Shown here: one piece after another, positions 41,961-50,725 of the stretch | How positions within the stretch are numbered: position 1 is the stretch's first letter | Layout of the letters: each line of letters begins with the position of its first letter | Source: an uncultured Opitutaceae bacterium | GTDB lineage: Bacteria; Verrucomicrobiota; Verrucomicrobiia; Opitutales; Opitutaceae | Length of the DNA: 64,000 nucleotides | Assembly (NCBI GenBank): GCA_937889545.1 | Contig: CALAOT010000105.1 | Span: 1 to 64,000 of the forward strand | Reading direction: 5' to 3' | Notes under the pieces: model-generated | What the model saw: the letters and a program-made list of their open reading frames with translations, nothing else | Told to the model about the DNA's origin: nothing | Databases searched by the model: none | Made by a program: the position numbers and the translations under genes

Positions 41961-42440
41961 TCAATGCTGGGAGCTTCCCGAGGAGCCTATGATGCTCGAA
42001 TCCAGGTGCTGGATGATGAGCTCCTGCACCGTCGCCAGGAAAAGGTAGCACATGAACGCCTTCCGGACCGCCTCGTCGAGCCCCCCCATGTCGATGTCGC
42101 CGGTCTCGAGCGCCTCGTCGCTCAGCGTCTTAAGCCGGCGCTCGCGCAGCTGCAGACGGAACGCGGTGCAGGCGCGCACGATCGGCTCGGCATTGGTCTC
42201 GTCGAACGCGACCACGCCCTCCGCGAAGAATTCGCCGTCGAAAAGCGACAGGAGGGCGCGAAGGTCCTCGTTCTGGCCCTCCAGCAGCTCCCCAATCCAG
42301 GCCCCGCGGAACTCCTGGTCGAGATCGTGGAGGGCCTGGGGCGCCGCGAGGACCTTCTCCAGCTCGAACGACAGCTCGCGGATGACGTCCAAGAGGGGCG
42401 CCACAACAGGCAGGCTCAGCTTCACCTCAACGCGTTTCAT
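41961..42440 (-). CDS. DUF2017-like protein, partner gene of clpS
   Basis: A 159 aa helical protein from the ATG at 42440, with an acidic composition (GDIDMGGLDEAVRKAF, QELIIQHLDSS). I recognise it by context and general character as the DUF2017-like gene that follows clpS in Actinomycetota; sequence-level confirmation would need a profile search. The start overlaps the clpS stop by 14 bases, so the two are translated together. It probably works with ClpS or the Clp protease, but no function is known. A longer frame up to 42581 is an out-of-frame reading of clpS. Confidence 0.65.
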   Translation of the reverse strand: MKRVEVKLSLPVVAPLLDVIRELSFELEKVLAAPQALHDLDQEFRGAWIGELLEGQNEDLRALLSLFDGEFFAEGVVAFDETNAEPIVRACTAFRLQLRERRLKTLSDEALETGDIDMGGLDEAVRKAFMCYLFLATVQELIIQHLDSSIIGSSGSSQH

Positions 42441-42726
42441 CGGGCTCGAGGACCGCCGTGAGATGCCACTGCTGCAGGGTGAACACGTGGGCCTCGGCCG
42501 TCTCGCGGACGCCGGTCCAGACGACCGAGCGCCCCTGCTCGTGGACCTCGAGCATGTGCTTGCGGGCCTTGGACTCGTCAAAGCCCAGCACCTTCTTGAA
42601 CACCATCACGACGTACGACATGAGGTTCACGGGGTCGTTGAGCACGACCACCCGCCATGCGCTCTCCTCTTGCGCCTCCGTGGACGCGCGGCTTTCGGGG
42701 CGGGTGTGGGTTCGGTACTCAGGCAC
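42427..42726 (-). CDS. clpS: ATP-dependent Clp protease adaptor ClpS
   Basis: A 99 aa adaptor that delivers N-degron substrates to ClpAP/ClpCP. The N-terminal 20 residues are flexible and charged. The core begins WRVVVLNDPVNLMSYVVMVF and continues KKVLGFDESKARKHMLEVHEQG, which correspond to the N-end-residue pocket and the helix of the family, and VVWTGVRETAEAHVF. The NDPVNLMSYV form resembles actinobacterial ClpS more than the proteobacterial DDxTPMEFV form. The downstream overlapping gene is DUF2017-like, again as in Actinomycetota. ProS lies upstream of it in the genome map but ends 26 bases from its start on the same strand. Confidence 0.92.
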   Translation of the reverse strand: MPEYRTHTRPESRASTEAQEESAWRVVVLNDPVNLMSYVVMVFKKVLGFDESKARKHMLEVHEQGRSVVWTGVRETAEAHVFTLQQWHLTAVLEPDETR

Positions 42727-42752
42727 GGAAATGCTGCCGGAAAGGCAGGTGC

Positions 42753-44510
42753 TCAGGCCCTCTCCCGGATGGCCGCCTCAACCCTGGCTTCCGATTCATC
42801 TACCGCTATCTTGAGCGTTTCCGCGGCGCCGCGCCATCTCATTTCGACGATCCCCTCCCTGAGCCCCCTGCCGCCAATCGTGATCCGCAGCGGAATCCCG
42901 AGGAGGTCCGCGTCCTTGAACTTCACGCCGGGCCTTTCGTTCCTGTCGTCCACGAGCACGTCGGCCCCGCCGCGCTCCGCCGCGGCGGCAAGCCGGCCCG
43001 CGACCAGCGCGGCGCCCGAGTCCTGCGGATCCAGCAGGCAAACAAGGACCTGGAACGGCGCGATCGCCCACGGCCAGATGATCCCGTCGCCGTCGTGGCT
43101 CTGCTCGATGACCGCCTGCAGGGTCCGGCTGATGCCGATTCCGTAGCATCCCATGACAAAGAGGTGCCTCTGCTTCTTGTCGTCGGTGTAGCCCGCGTCG
43201 ATCCGCTCCGAGTATTTCGTGCCGAGCTTGAAGATGTGGCCGACCTCTATGCCGCGCCGGACCTTGAGGGGCCTGCCGCCGACGGGATCGGGCTCGCCCG
43301 CGCAAATGCGGCGGAAATCCCCGAAGGAAGTGATCTGGAGGTCGCGCGCCACGTTGACGTGGCGAAGATGGAAGCCGTCGCGGTTTGCCCCCGTGGTGCC
43401 GTTGCCGACCAGCCGGATCGCGTGGTCGGCGTAAATCCCCGCAAGCGCCGGTAGGTTCCTTACCGTGTCCCGGACGGCGCCAAGGCTGCCGGGCTTCGCC
43501 CCCATGATCGGCTCGATCTCCTCCGGGGTCGCCGGCCGCAGAAGCGTGAACCCGAGCGACCCGAGCTTTGCCTCCTCGAGATCGTCGCACCCCCGCAGGA
43601 TGACGGCGAACGGGCGGCCGTCGCCGATGTAGATGAGCGTCTTGAACTGCCGGTCGGCCGGGACGCCGTACGGGGCCGCCTCGAGCGCGGCGATCGTCAC
43701 GACTCCCGGAGTCGGGAACTCCTCCATGGCGTGCTCCGGAGCGGCGACCGCGAGGCCTTCGGGGACGATCGCGCTGCGTGCCTTCTCGCGGTTTGCGGCG
43801 TACCCGCTTTCCTCGTTGTAGAACAGGTCGTTGTCGCCCACCTCGGCGGGCACCATGAATTCGTGGGAGAAGCTCCCGCCCATGACGCCCGTGTCGGCCT
43901 CGACCGCTATCGCTTGGGCCCCGACCCTGCGGAAGAACGCCTCGTAGGCCGCCTTCATTGCCAGGTAGCTGCGCGTCGCGCCCTGGTCGTCCGCGTCGAA
44001 CGAGTAGGCGTCCATCATGGAGAACTCCCTGGCCCTCATGAGCCCGTAGCGCGGGCGGATCTCGTTTCGGAACTTTGTCCCGATCTGGAAGAAGGTCTTG
44101 GGCAGGTCCCGGTAGCTCGTGATCTCCGCCTTGACGAGCGGCGTGATCACCTCCTCGTGGGTCGGCCCAAGCACAAGATCCGGCTCCTTCTGGCCCCGCT
44201 TGCCGGCGCCAGCGCTGTCCGCACGGAACATGATCTCGCGCACGGGGCCCCACCGTGGCCCGTCCGCCCAGAACTCCGCCGGATGGATATGCGGCATCGA
44301 AAGCTCGATAGCCCCCGACCGCTCCATCTCCTCGCGGCAGATTCGCGATATCTTCTGCATCACGCGGTGGCCGAGAGGAAGGTACGTGTAGAGCCCGCCG
44401 CCAAGCTTGCGCACGAGCCCGGCGCGGATGAGCAGCCGGTGCGAGGGGATCTCCGCATCGGCCGGGCTCTCCTTGAGCGTGGGTATGAAATAGCGCGACC
44501 AGAACCTCAT
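42753..44510 (-). CDS. proS: Prolyl-tRNA synthetase, bacterial type
   Basis: A 585 aa class II synthetase that charges tRNA-Pro. Motif 1 region is MQKISRICREEMERSGAIEL, motif 2 is TKFRNEIRPRYGLMRAREF and motif 3 is GCYGIGISRTLQAVIEQ. Between motif 2 and 3 lies the ~180 residue insertion domain that edits Ala-tRNA-Pro, as expected for the bacterial type, and an anticodon-binding domain ends the protein. The ATG at 44510 (MRFWSRYFIPTLKE) is the family start; the 59-codon extension to 44687 is not protein-like. It precedes clpS on the minus strand. Confidence 0.96.
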   Translation of the reverse strand: MRFWSRYFIPTLKESPADAEIPSHRLLIRAGLVRKLGGGLYTYLPLGHRVMQKISRICREEMERSGAIELSMPHIHPAEFWADGPRWGPVREIMFRADSAGAGKRGQKEPDLVLGPTHEEVITPLVKAEITSYRDLPKTFFQIGTKFRNEIRPRYGLMRAREFSMMDAYSFDADDQGATRSYLAMKAAYEAFFRRVGAQAIAVEADTGVMGGSFSHEFMVPAEVGDNDLFYNEESGYAANREKARSAIVPEGLAVAAPEHAMEEFPTPGVVTIAALEAAPYGVPADRQFKTLIYIGDGRPFAVILRGCDDLEEAKLGSLGFTLLRPATPEEIEPIMGAKPGSLGAVRDTVRNLPALAGIYADHAIRLVGNGTTGANRDGFHLRHVNVARDLQITSFGDFRRICAGEPDPVGGRPLKVRRGIEVGHIFKLGTKYSERIDAGYTDDKKQRHLFVMGCYGIGISRTLQAVIEQSHDGDGIIWPWAIAPFQVLVCLLDPQDSGAALVAGRLAAAAERGGADVLVDDRNERPGVKFKDADLLGIPLRITIGGRGLREGIVEMRWRGAAETLKIAVDESEARVEAAIRERA

Positions 44511-44604
44511 GGGATCGTGACAGCCAAGAAAGAGGCCGGTCGGATGGCAACACACGAAAACGCTTGTTGCCAAACCGGCGCCGTCCTTCTGGCCTTGACT
44601 CCCG

Positions 44605-45216
44605 ATGAGCGCAGCCCGAAAGGACCGTAGCCCCTGGCCGATGAGGTGGATCGTCCTTGCCATCGTGCTGTTTGTCCCGGTGTACACCTGGCTGACCCTC
44701 CACTACCGCCGGCCCGGGCCCGCGTTCAGGCCCTACCAGGACATGCGCGACAGGGCGGATGTCGTGAGGCTGCTCAAGGCGGGGTACAAGCGCGTCGCAA
44801 TCGATGCCCGCCGCCCCTCCGAGCCGATCCCCGAAACGGGCGTGGCCGCCTCCCCGGCTCCCGGCAGCCTGCCTCCGGAGCTGAGAAAGACGCTCGTCGA
44901 GTCCCCTCTCCTTCCCCTCGAGATCGTCTCCGTGTCGGCGGCCCCGGTCGCCGTCTCGGGGATCGATTATCCGATCGGGCTCACCTACACGCTGCCCGAC
45001 AACAAGCGGCAGCTGTCGGGGGCCCACCTTTACGAGCGGGAGGGCGAGATTGTCATCGTAGCTGACTTTGAGAGGCTTGACGGGTCCCTGCTTGCGCGGA
45101 CCCGGGAGGGCTACGCCCTGCTCACGGTCCCGCCCGGCTCGCTCAAACCGGGTACGTACCGCGTCGTCCTCGTCGGGGAGCGCGCGTCGAAGTCATGGAC
45201 CCTTCGCGTGCGCTGA
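44605..45216 (+). CDS. Single-pass membrane protein of unknown function
   Basis: A 203 aa protein with one N-terminal transmembrane helix (residues ~14-31, RWIVLAIVLFVPVYTWLTL) and a ~165 residue outer part. The outer part contains a Pro/Ser linker (ETGVAASPAPGSLPPEL), then a beta-rich segment (YPIGLTYTLPDNKRQL to YRVVLVGERASKSWTLRV). I do not recognise the family. It is divergent from proS and 88 bases upstream of the argA-like gene on the same strand. Confidence 0.7.
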   Translation: MSAARKDRSPWPMRWIVLAIVLFVPVYTWLTLHYRRPGPAFRPYQDMRDRADVVRLLKAGYKRVAIDARRPSEPIPETGVAASPAPGSLPPELRKTLVESPLLPLEIVSVSAAPVAVSGIDYPIGLTYTLPDNKRQLSGAHLYEREGEIVIVADFERLDGSLLARTREGYALLTVPPGSLKPGTYRVVLVGERASKSWTLRVR

Positions 45217-45304
45217 CGGCGGTTCCGGCCGGGTTCTGGCGGGATCGCCGCCTCACAGGTCCCTTGACGTGCGGCGCCGCTTCCATGAGAACGCGTTCCT
45301 GCCA

Positions 45305-46648
45305 ATGACCAGCGAAAGCGGCCACACCCCTCCCCCGTCGCCCCCGACTGCCCAAGCGACGACGATCAAACCCACGGACCTCCGCGGCATCCTCCAGTAC
45401 GTGCCGAGGTTCCAGGGCCAGATCTTCGTGATCGCCATCGACGGCTCGATCGTCGCGGACGAGAACTTCGGCAACCTGCTGGTGGACATCGCCGTTCTCA
45501 GGAGCCTTGCGATCAAGGTCGTGCTCGTGCACGGGATCGGCCACCAGCTCCAGGAGCTTTCCGCCCTCCGCGGTATCCCGATCACCAACTACGACGGCAC
45601 GGGCCCCACCGATGCGGCCACGCTGGACCTTGCGATCCGGGCGTCCTCGCGCGTGTCGCACCTGATCCTCGAGGGGCTCACGCAGAGCTCGCTCACGGCC
45701 GCCATCACGAACGCGGTCCGCGCCGTGCAAATCGGAATCATCAAGGGCGTGGACCAGCAGCTCACCGGCAAGGTCGACCGGATCGACAAGGAGCTCATCA
45801 TGGCGCTGATCGAGCGCCAGGTCGTGCCGCTCGTCTCCCCGCTCGCGTTCGGCCCCGACGGGAAGTCACTCCGGGTCAATTCCGACCTTCTCGCCGCCGA
45901 GATGGCCGAGGCCCTCCATGCGACCAAGATCATCTACCTCGCCCCGAACGCGGGGCTGGAGATAGAGGGCGAGGTGAGGCACGAGATCTCCGCCGAGGCC
46001 CTGCGTTCGATCCTGAAGGATCACCCCGAGCATCTGGCCGAGTCCAGCCGCAGCAAGGCCACGTACGCGATCAAGGCGATCGAGAGCGGCACGCCCCGCG
46101 TGCACATCGTCGACGGCCGCGTGTTCGACGGCCTTCTCAACGAGATATTCTCAAACGAGGGAGTCGGCTCGCTCGTCTACGGGAACGACTACCAGCAGAT
46201 CCGCAAGGCGACCCGCCGCGACGCGCGGCTCCTCTACAACCTCACCCGCAACGCCGTCAGGCGCGAGGAGCTGATCCACCGCACCCAGCAGGCCATCGAG
46301 AAGAACATCGACCAGTTCTTCGTGTTCGAGGTCGACGAGGCCGTCATCGCGTGCGTCACGCTGATGTTCTACCCGGACCGGCCCGAAACGGCCGAGATCG
46401 CGTCGCTCTACGTCCTGCCGTTCTACCACAACCGGGGCATCGGTAAGAAGATGGTCGAATACGCCTGCCTCCAGGCAAAGGAGCGGGGCGCAAAGATTGT
46501 CATCGCCCTCTCGACGCAGAGCGCGGGCTTCTTCACGGGCGTCTGCGGGTTCGAGGAGAGCACGAAGGACATTCTCCCGGATGCCCGGCTCAAGATGTAC
46601 GACGACAGCGGGCGCAACGCTCGGGTGATTACGAAGAATCTCGTGTAA
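45305..46648 (+). CDS. argA: N-acetylglutamate synthase, ArgA type (kinase-like + GNAT)
   Basis: A 447 aa amino-acid N-acetyltransferase: acetyl-CoA + L-glutamate to N-acetylglutamate, the first step of arginine biosynthesis. Residues ~20-295 form the amino-acid-kinase-like domain that usually carries arginine feedback inhibition (FVIAIDGSIVADENFGNLL, VVLVHGIGHQLQEL, VHIVDGRVFDGLLNEIF). Residues ~300-440 form the GNAT domain (VACVTLMF-like strand, IASLYVLPFYHNRGIGKKMV as acetyl-CoA loop). The kinase part lacks the Lys-rich ATP motif of true kinases, as in ArgA. The ATG at 45305 is used because upstream codons are low-quality. No other arginine gene is adjacent. Confidence 0.92.
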   Translation: MTSESGHTPPPSPPTAQATTIKPTDLRGILQYVPRFQGQIFVIAIDGSIVADENFGNLLVDIAVLRSLAIKVVLVHGIGHQLQELSALRGIPITNYDGTGPTDAATLDLAIRASSRVSHLILEGLTQSSLTAAITNAVRAVQIGIIKGVDQQLTGKVDRIDKELIMALIERQVVPLVSPLAFGPDGKSLRVNSDLLAAEMAEALHATKIIYLAPNAGLEIEGEVRHEISAEALRSILKDHPEHLAESSRSKATYAIKAIESGTPRVHIVDGRVFDGLLNEIFSNEGVGSLVYGNDYQQIRKATRRDARLLYNLTRNAVRREELIHRTQQAIEKNIDQFFVFEVDEAVIACVTLMFYPDRPETAEIASLYVLPFYHNRGIGKKMVEYACLQAKERGAKIVIALSTQSAGFFTGVCGFEESTKDILPDARLKMYDDSGRNARVITKNLV

Positions 46649-46693
46649 CCGGAGCCCGCAGCCAGCGTCTACGTAACCAGACAACCCACGACC

Positions 46694-47092
46694 ATGAAGA
46701 CGACCAACGCCGAGACGACGCCCTTGCACAAACACCTTCCCCTGACGCGCGCGGCCTGCGCAGCGGCCGGTGCCGCGGCGCTGCTCTGCCTCCTGGCCCT
46801 TTCGGCAGGTTGCGTCGTCGCGGTGCGCCCGGCCCCCATTGGGGTCACGTACGCCGATCTGGGAGAGGTCGTCGTGGCCGAAGCGCCCCCTGCGGCGATC
46901 GTCGAGGCTGTCGGCGTCCTTCCGGGGCCCGGATACTTCTGGATCGGCGGCTACTACCACTGGTACGGCAACCGCTGGGGATGGGTCAGGGGCCACTATG
47001 AGCTCCCGCCGCGGCGCGGCGCCGTCTGGATCGGCCCGCGCTACGAGTCTCGCGCAGGCCACAGGGTCTACATCCGCGGATTCTGGCGCTAG
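46694..47092 (+). CDS. Lipoprotein with YXWGXW-like repeats
   Basis: A 132 aa envelope lipoprotein. A long signal region (residues ~18-40, LLCLLALSAGC) ends in a lipobox with the lipidated Cys. The mature half is dominated by Trp, Tyr, Gly and Arg: GYFWIGGYYHWYGNRWGW, RGHYELPPRRGAVWIGPRYE, IRGFWR, which matches the YXWGXW repeat proteins of Gram-negative bacteria. The function of these is unknown. It overlaps the end of the convergent ridA gene by four bases. Confidence 0.82.
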   Translation: MKTTNAETTPLHKHLPLTRAACAAAGAAALLCLLALSAGCVVAVRPAPIGVTYADLGEVVVAEAPPAAIVEAVGVLPGPGYFWIGGYYHWYGNRWGWVRGHYELPPRRGAVWIGPRYESRAGHRVYIRGFWR

Positions 47093-47550
47093 GCCTTGAT
47101 CTCGACGACCGCCTGGATCTCGGCGGTCGCCCGCCGGGGAAGCCCGTTCACCGCGACCGCCGCCCTCGCATGGCGACCGGCGTCGCCGAACACCTTCACA
47201 AAGAGGTCGCTCGCCCCGTTGATCACCGCGGGGCTTTCCGCGAATCCGTCCACGGCGTTCACGTACCCGCTCACAAACACGATGCGCGAGACACGGTCCA
47301 GGGAGCCCAGCGCTTCCTTTATGTTCGCGAGCGTGTTGAGCGCGCACGCCTCCGCGGCCTTCGCGCCCGTCTCGACGGTCTGCTCCCGCCCCACCTGGCC
47401 CGCATGGGTCAGCTTGCCGTCCGCCATGGGAAGGGTGCCCGCGCAGTAGAGGAGGTTCCCGGAGCGCACCGTGGGAACGTAGCTCCCGGCGGCGGCGGGC
47501 GGCTGGGGCAGCACGAGGCCGAGCGCGGCAAGGTTGGATTCCGGATTCAT
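47089..47550 (-). CDS. RidA-family reactive-imine/enamine deaminase
   Basis: A 153 aa YjgF/YER057c/UK114 protein of the longer, about 150-residue subgroup. It hydrolyses enamine/imine intermediates made by PLP enzymes, or a related small substrate. Visible features are the strand LLYCAGTLPM, the AAEACALNTLANIKEALGSLD helix, VFVSGYVNA, and the C-terminal ARAAVAVNGLPRRATAEIQAVVE where the Arg in VNGLPR and the final Glu form the active pocket. The start is ATG 47550. It is divergent from the purine permease gene. Confidence 0.9.
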   Translation of the reverse strand: MNPESNLAALGLVLPQPPAAAGSYVPTVRSGNLLYCAGTLPMADGKLTHAGQVGREQTVETGAKAAEACALNTLANIKEALGSLDRVSRIVFVSGYVNAVDGFAESPAVINGASDLFVKVFGDAGRHARAAVAVNGLPRRATAEIQAVVEIKA

Positions 47551-47651
47551 GCGACCGCCGTTATCGCCGGAATCTGGGGGATTTAAAACAAAAACTTGCG
47601 TTGCGGGGCGCGCCCAAATCGGCCACACACACCCAGCCCACCGACCAACCC

Positions 47652-48986
47652 ATGGTATCACGCCTCTTCAAGCTCGAAAGCCGCGGGACGACGCCCTTCC
47701 GCGAGTTTCAGGCGGGACTGACGACCTTCGCCGCCATGGCCTACATCCTCGCGGTCAATCCCTCCATCCTGGCGAACACGGGGATGGACAAGGGGGCCCT
47801 GGTCACCGTCACCGCGATCACGGCGGCCGTCGCGACGACCCTCATGGCGCTGTTCACCAATTTCCCGATCGCCCTGGCGCCCGGCATGGGGATCAACGCG
47901 TTCTTCACGTACACGATCTGCATCGGCAAGGGGGTTGCGTGGAACGAGGCGCTCGGGATGGTGTTCATAAACGGCCTCATCTTCCTTTCGCTTTCCGTTT
48001 CCGGGATCCGGGAGAAGATCATCGCCTCGATCCCGCTCGGCCTGAAGCTCGCGGTGACCTGCGGCGTCGGGCTGTTCATCGCCTTCATCGGCCTCAAGAA
48101 CGGCGGCGTCATAGTCGCGAACAGGGTGACCTTCGTCGGCCCGGGCGACTTCACGGCGGGGCCCACCGTGCTGTGCCTCGCGGGGATCGTCCTCACCGCC
48201 CTCCTGGTTGCGCGGAGGGTGCCGGGCGCGATCGTCCTCGGCATCATCGCGGTCACAATCGCCGGGCTCTTCGCCTCCAATGGGGCGGGCGGCAGGGTGA
48301 CCGATCTGAGCGGGAGCATCTTTTCCCTCCCGCACTCGGCGGCGCCCGTGTTCCTCAAGCTCACCTTCGGGTTCCTGAAGACCTCGAAGGGGTTCCTGGC
48401 CGCCCTCCCGCTCATTCTCACCCTCCTGCTCGTCGACATGTTCGACAACATCGGGACCCTGATCGGGGTCACCAAGCGCGCGGGGCTGCTCGACGCGAAC
48501 GGACGCCTTCCCAACGCGGGGCGCGCGCTGCTCGCCGACTCGATCGCCACGATCCTCTCCGCACTCTGCGGCACCTCGACGGTGGTGAGCTACATCGAGT
48601 CGGCCTCGGGCGTCGAGGCGGGCGGACGGACGGGCCTGACGGCTATCTGGGTTGCGGTATTCATGCTGCTCGCGCTCTTTCTCACCCCGCTGATCCTCGC
48701 GATACCCGCGTGCGCAACGGCGCCGGCCCTCGTGATCGTCGGGATCTTCATGATGCAAGCGGTCGTGGAGATCGATATGACCAATTTTGAGACGGCCGCG
48801 CCGGCCGTCCTGACGATCTTCGCGATCCCCCTCACCTTCAGCATCGCCCTGGGAATCGGGATCGGCCTCATATGCTCGGTGCTTCTGAGCGTCGGGCTCG
48901 GGCGCGCCCGCGCCGTGCCGCCCGTAGGCTACGCGGTCGCGGCGATGTTCTTCCTGTCGTTCTTCAGGATCTGGCCGTTCAGCTGA
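47652..48986 (+). CDS. AzgA-type NCS2 purine permease
   Basis: A 444 aa inner-membrane transporter with about 12-14 helices, for proton-driven uptake of adenine, guanine or hypoxanthine. Signatures are REFQAGLTTFAAMAYILAVNP at the N-terminus, APGMGINAFFTYT (motif of the AzgA branch), VTCGVGLFIAFIGLKNGG, the DMFDNIGTLIGV segment and GTSTVVSYIESASGVEAGGRTGL. The start is ATG 47652. It is followed after 17 bases by an ABC permease gene. A purine-salvage link with the probable hpt gene at the right end of the window, and with the exported adenosine-deaminase-like enzyme, is attractive but only inferred. Confidence 0.93.
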   Translation: MVSRLFKLESRGTTPFREFQAGLTTFAAMAYILAVNPSILANTGMDKGALVTVTAITAAVATTLMALFTNFPIALAPGMGINAFFTYTICIGKGVAWNEALGMVFINGLIFLSLSVSGIREKIIASIPLGLKLAVTCGVGLFIAFIGLKNGGVIVANRVTFVGPGDFTAGPTVLCLAGIVLTALLVARRVPGAIVLGIIAVTIAGLFASNGAGGRVTDLSGSIFSLPHSAAPVFLKLTFGFLKTSKGFLAALPLILTLLLVDMFDNIGTLIGVTKRAGLLDANGRLPNAGRALLADSIATILSALCGTSTVVSYIESASGVEAGGRTGLTAIWVAVFMLLALFLTPLILAIPACATAPALVIVGIFMMQAVVEIDMTNFETAAPAVLTIFAIPLTFSIALGIGIGLICSVLLSVGLGRARAVPPVGYAVAAMFFLSFFRIWPFS

Positions 48987-49003
48987 GCCGGCCTCACCGC
49001 GCC

Positions 49004-50698
49004 ATGTCCAGGACCACGGCCCGGATCGTGCTCGCCCTCACCGCCGCCTTCTTCGCGGTGTTCTTCCTCTGGCCCGTCCTTCAGATCCTGAGGGGCGGGT
49101 TCATCGACGCCGACGGGCGGCTGACCTTCGCATATCTGGGCGCGCTCCTCACCGACCCGACCTACGTCACGGCGCTCCGCAACTCCTTCCTGCTGGCGTG
49201 TGCCGGGACCGCGATCGCTATGCTTATCGCGATGCCCCTCGCGTATATCTCCGACCGGTTCCTGTATCCGCTCAAGGGGTTCCTGAATTCCGCGGTGCTT
49301 GTCCCGATGATCCTGCCGCCCTTTGTCGGCGCGATCGGGATCAAGCAGATCTTCGGGCAATACGGCGCTGTCAACGCTCTGATCGTGGACGTTGGGCTGC
49401 GGCCGCACGGCTGGACGTTCGACTGGTTCGCCGCAAACCAGTTCTGGGGCGTCGCGATCGTCGAGGCGCTATCCCTCTATCCGATCATCTACCTGAACGC
49501 CGTAGCCGCGCTGGCGAACATCGATCCCGCAATGGAGGAGGCGGCGCAGAACCTAGGCTGCACGGGGCTGCGCCGCTTTCGGAGGATCACGCTCCCGCTC
49601 ATCCGCCCCGGACTGTTCGCCGGGTGCACGATCGTGTTCATCTGGGTGTTCACGGAGCTCGGGACGCCCCTCGTGTTCGACTATTCGCGGGTAACGAGCG
49701 TCCAGATCTTTTACGGCCTGAAGGACATCGGCGGCAACCCTTTCCCCTATGCGCTCGTCGCGGTCATGCTCGCGAGCTCGGTCCTCATCTACGCCGTGGG
49801 AAAGGGCCTTTTCGGGCAGACGGGCCACGCGATGATGGCCAAGGCCACCACCGCCGGCGGCGCGCGCGCGCTTCCGGCGCCACAGGCGCTGCTCTGCACC
49901 GTGATCTTCTGCGGCGTCACCATGGTCGCAATCCTCCCGCACCTGGGTGTGGTGCTGATCGCATCCTCCAAGGACTGGTATGCGAGCGCGCTGCCAAGGG
50001 GGTTCACGCTCGGCAACTTCCGCGAGGCGCTCGGAAGCGAGTACACCGTCCCCGCGATCGCGAACAGCCTCAAGTATGCAAGCGTATCCACGGTGGTCGA
50101 CGTGGTCCTGGGCGTCGCGATCGCCTACGTCGTCGTTCGGACGCGGATCGCCGGCAGGCACGCGCTCGACTTCCTTTCGATGCTGCCGCTCGCGGTACCC
50201 GGAATCGTGCTCGCGTTCGGCTACCTTGCGATGTCCCAGGAGGGCCGCTTCTTCGCGTTCATCAACCCCGTTCGCAATCCGACCGTGCTGCTTATCGTAG
50301 CCTATTCGATCCGCCGCCTGCCCTATGTCGTGCGCTCGGCCGCCGCCGGGTTCCAGCAAACGAGCGTGACCCTGGAGGAGGCGGCCGAAAACCTCGGGAG
50401 CCCGCCTTTCAGGGCGATGTTCAAGATCACGCTACCCCTGATCGCCGCCAACCTGATGGCGGGCGCCCTCCTCGCGTTCGCGTTCGCGATGCTCGAGGTC
50501 AGCGACTCGATCATCCTCGCGCAAAAGCAGGTCTTCTTCCCGATCACCAAGGCCATCCTCGAGCTCTTCCAGCTCCTGGGTGAGGGAAAGTTCCTGGCAT
50601 GCGCGCTCGGGGTCTGGGCCATGGTGTTTCTGGGTACGATGGTCGCCGGCGTCAGCCTGCTTCTCGGAAGGCGCCTGGGGGCGATTTTCCGGGTCTGA
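49004..50698 (+). CDS. Double-length ABC transporter permease (iron/thiamine type)
   Basis: A 564 aa permease with two fused membrane domains, about 12 helices, as in FbpB- or ThiP-like importers. The first domain has the coupling EAA loop in EEAAQNLGCTGLRRFRRITLPL, and the second has the matching EEAAENLGSPPFRAMFKITLPL. This duplication means one polypeptide forms the whole channel. No ATPase or binding protein flanks it; instead a matching ATPase and solute-binding protein lie at 61.1-63.8 kb on the other strand. It follows the purine permease closely (17 bases), and a DMT transporter follows 27 bases later. Confidence 0.93.
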   Translation: MSRTTARIVLALTAAFFAVFFLWPVLQILRGGFIDADGRLTFAYLGALLTDPTYVTALRNSFLLACAGTAIAMLIAMPLAYISDRFLYPLKGFLNSAVLVPMILPPFVGAIGIKQIFGQYGAVNALIVDVGLRPHGWTFDWFAANQFWGVAIVEALSLYPIIYLNAVAALANIDPAMEEAAQNLGCTGLRRFRRITLPLIRPGLFAGCTIVFIWVFTELGTPLVFDYSRVTSVQIFYGLKDIGGNPFPYALVAVMLASSVLIYAVGKGLFGQTGHAMMAKATTAGGARALPAPQALLCTVIFCGVTMVAILPHLGVVLIASSKDWYASALPRGFTLGNFREALGSEYTVPAIANSLKYASVSTVVDVVLGVAIAYVVVRTRIAGRHALDFLSMLPLAVPGIVLAFGYLAMSQEGRFFAFINPVRNPTVLLIVAYSIRRLPYVVRSAAAGFQQTSVTLEEAAENLGSPPFRAMFKITLPLIAANLMAGALLAFAFAMLEVSDSIILAQKQVFFPITKAILELFQLLGEGKFLACALGVWAMVFLGTMVAGVSLLLGRRLGAIFRV

Positions 50699-50725
50699 TC
50701 CCCCGCGCGCTCCTTCGAGAACCGG

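Noticed and set aside
42796-45027. 743-codon minus-strand frame across proS
   Set aside because: Out-of-frame reading of proS, rich in Arg/Gly/Pro; the proS frame carries all class II synthetase motifs.
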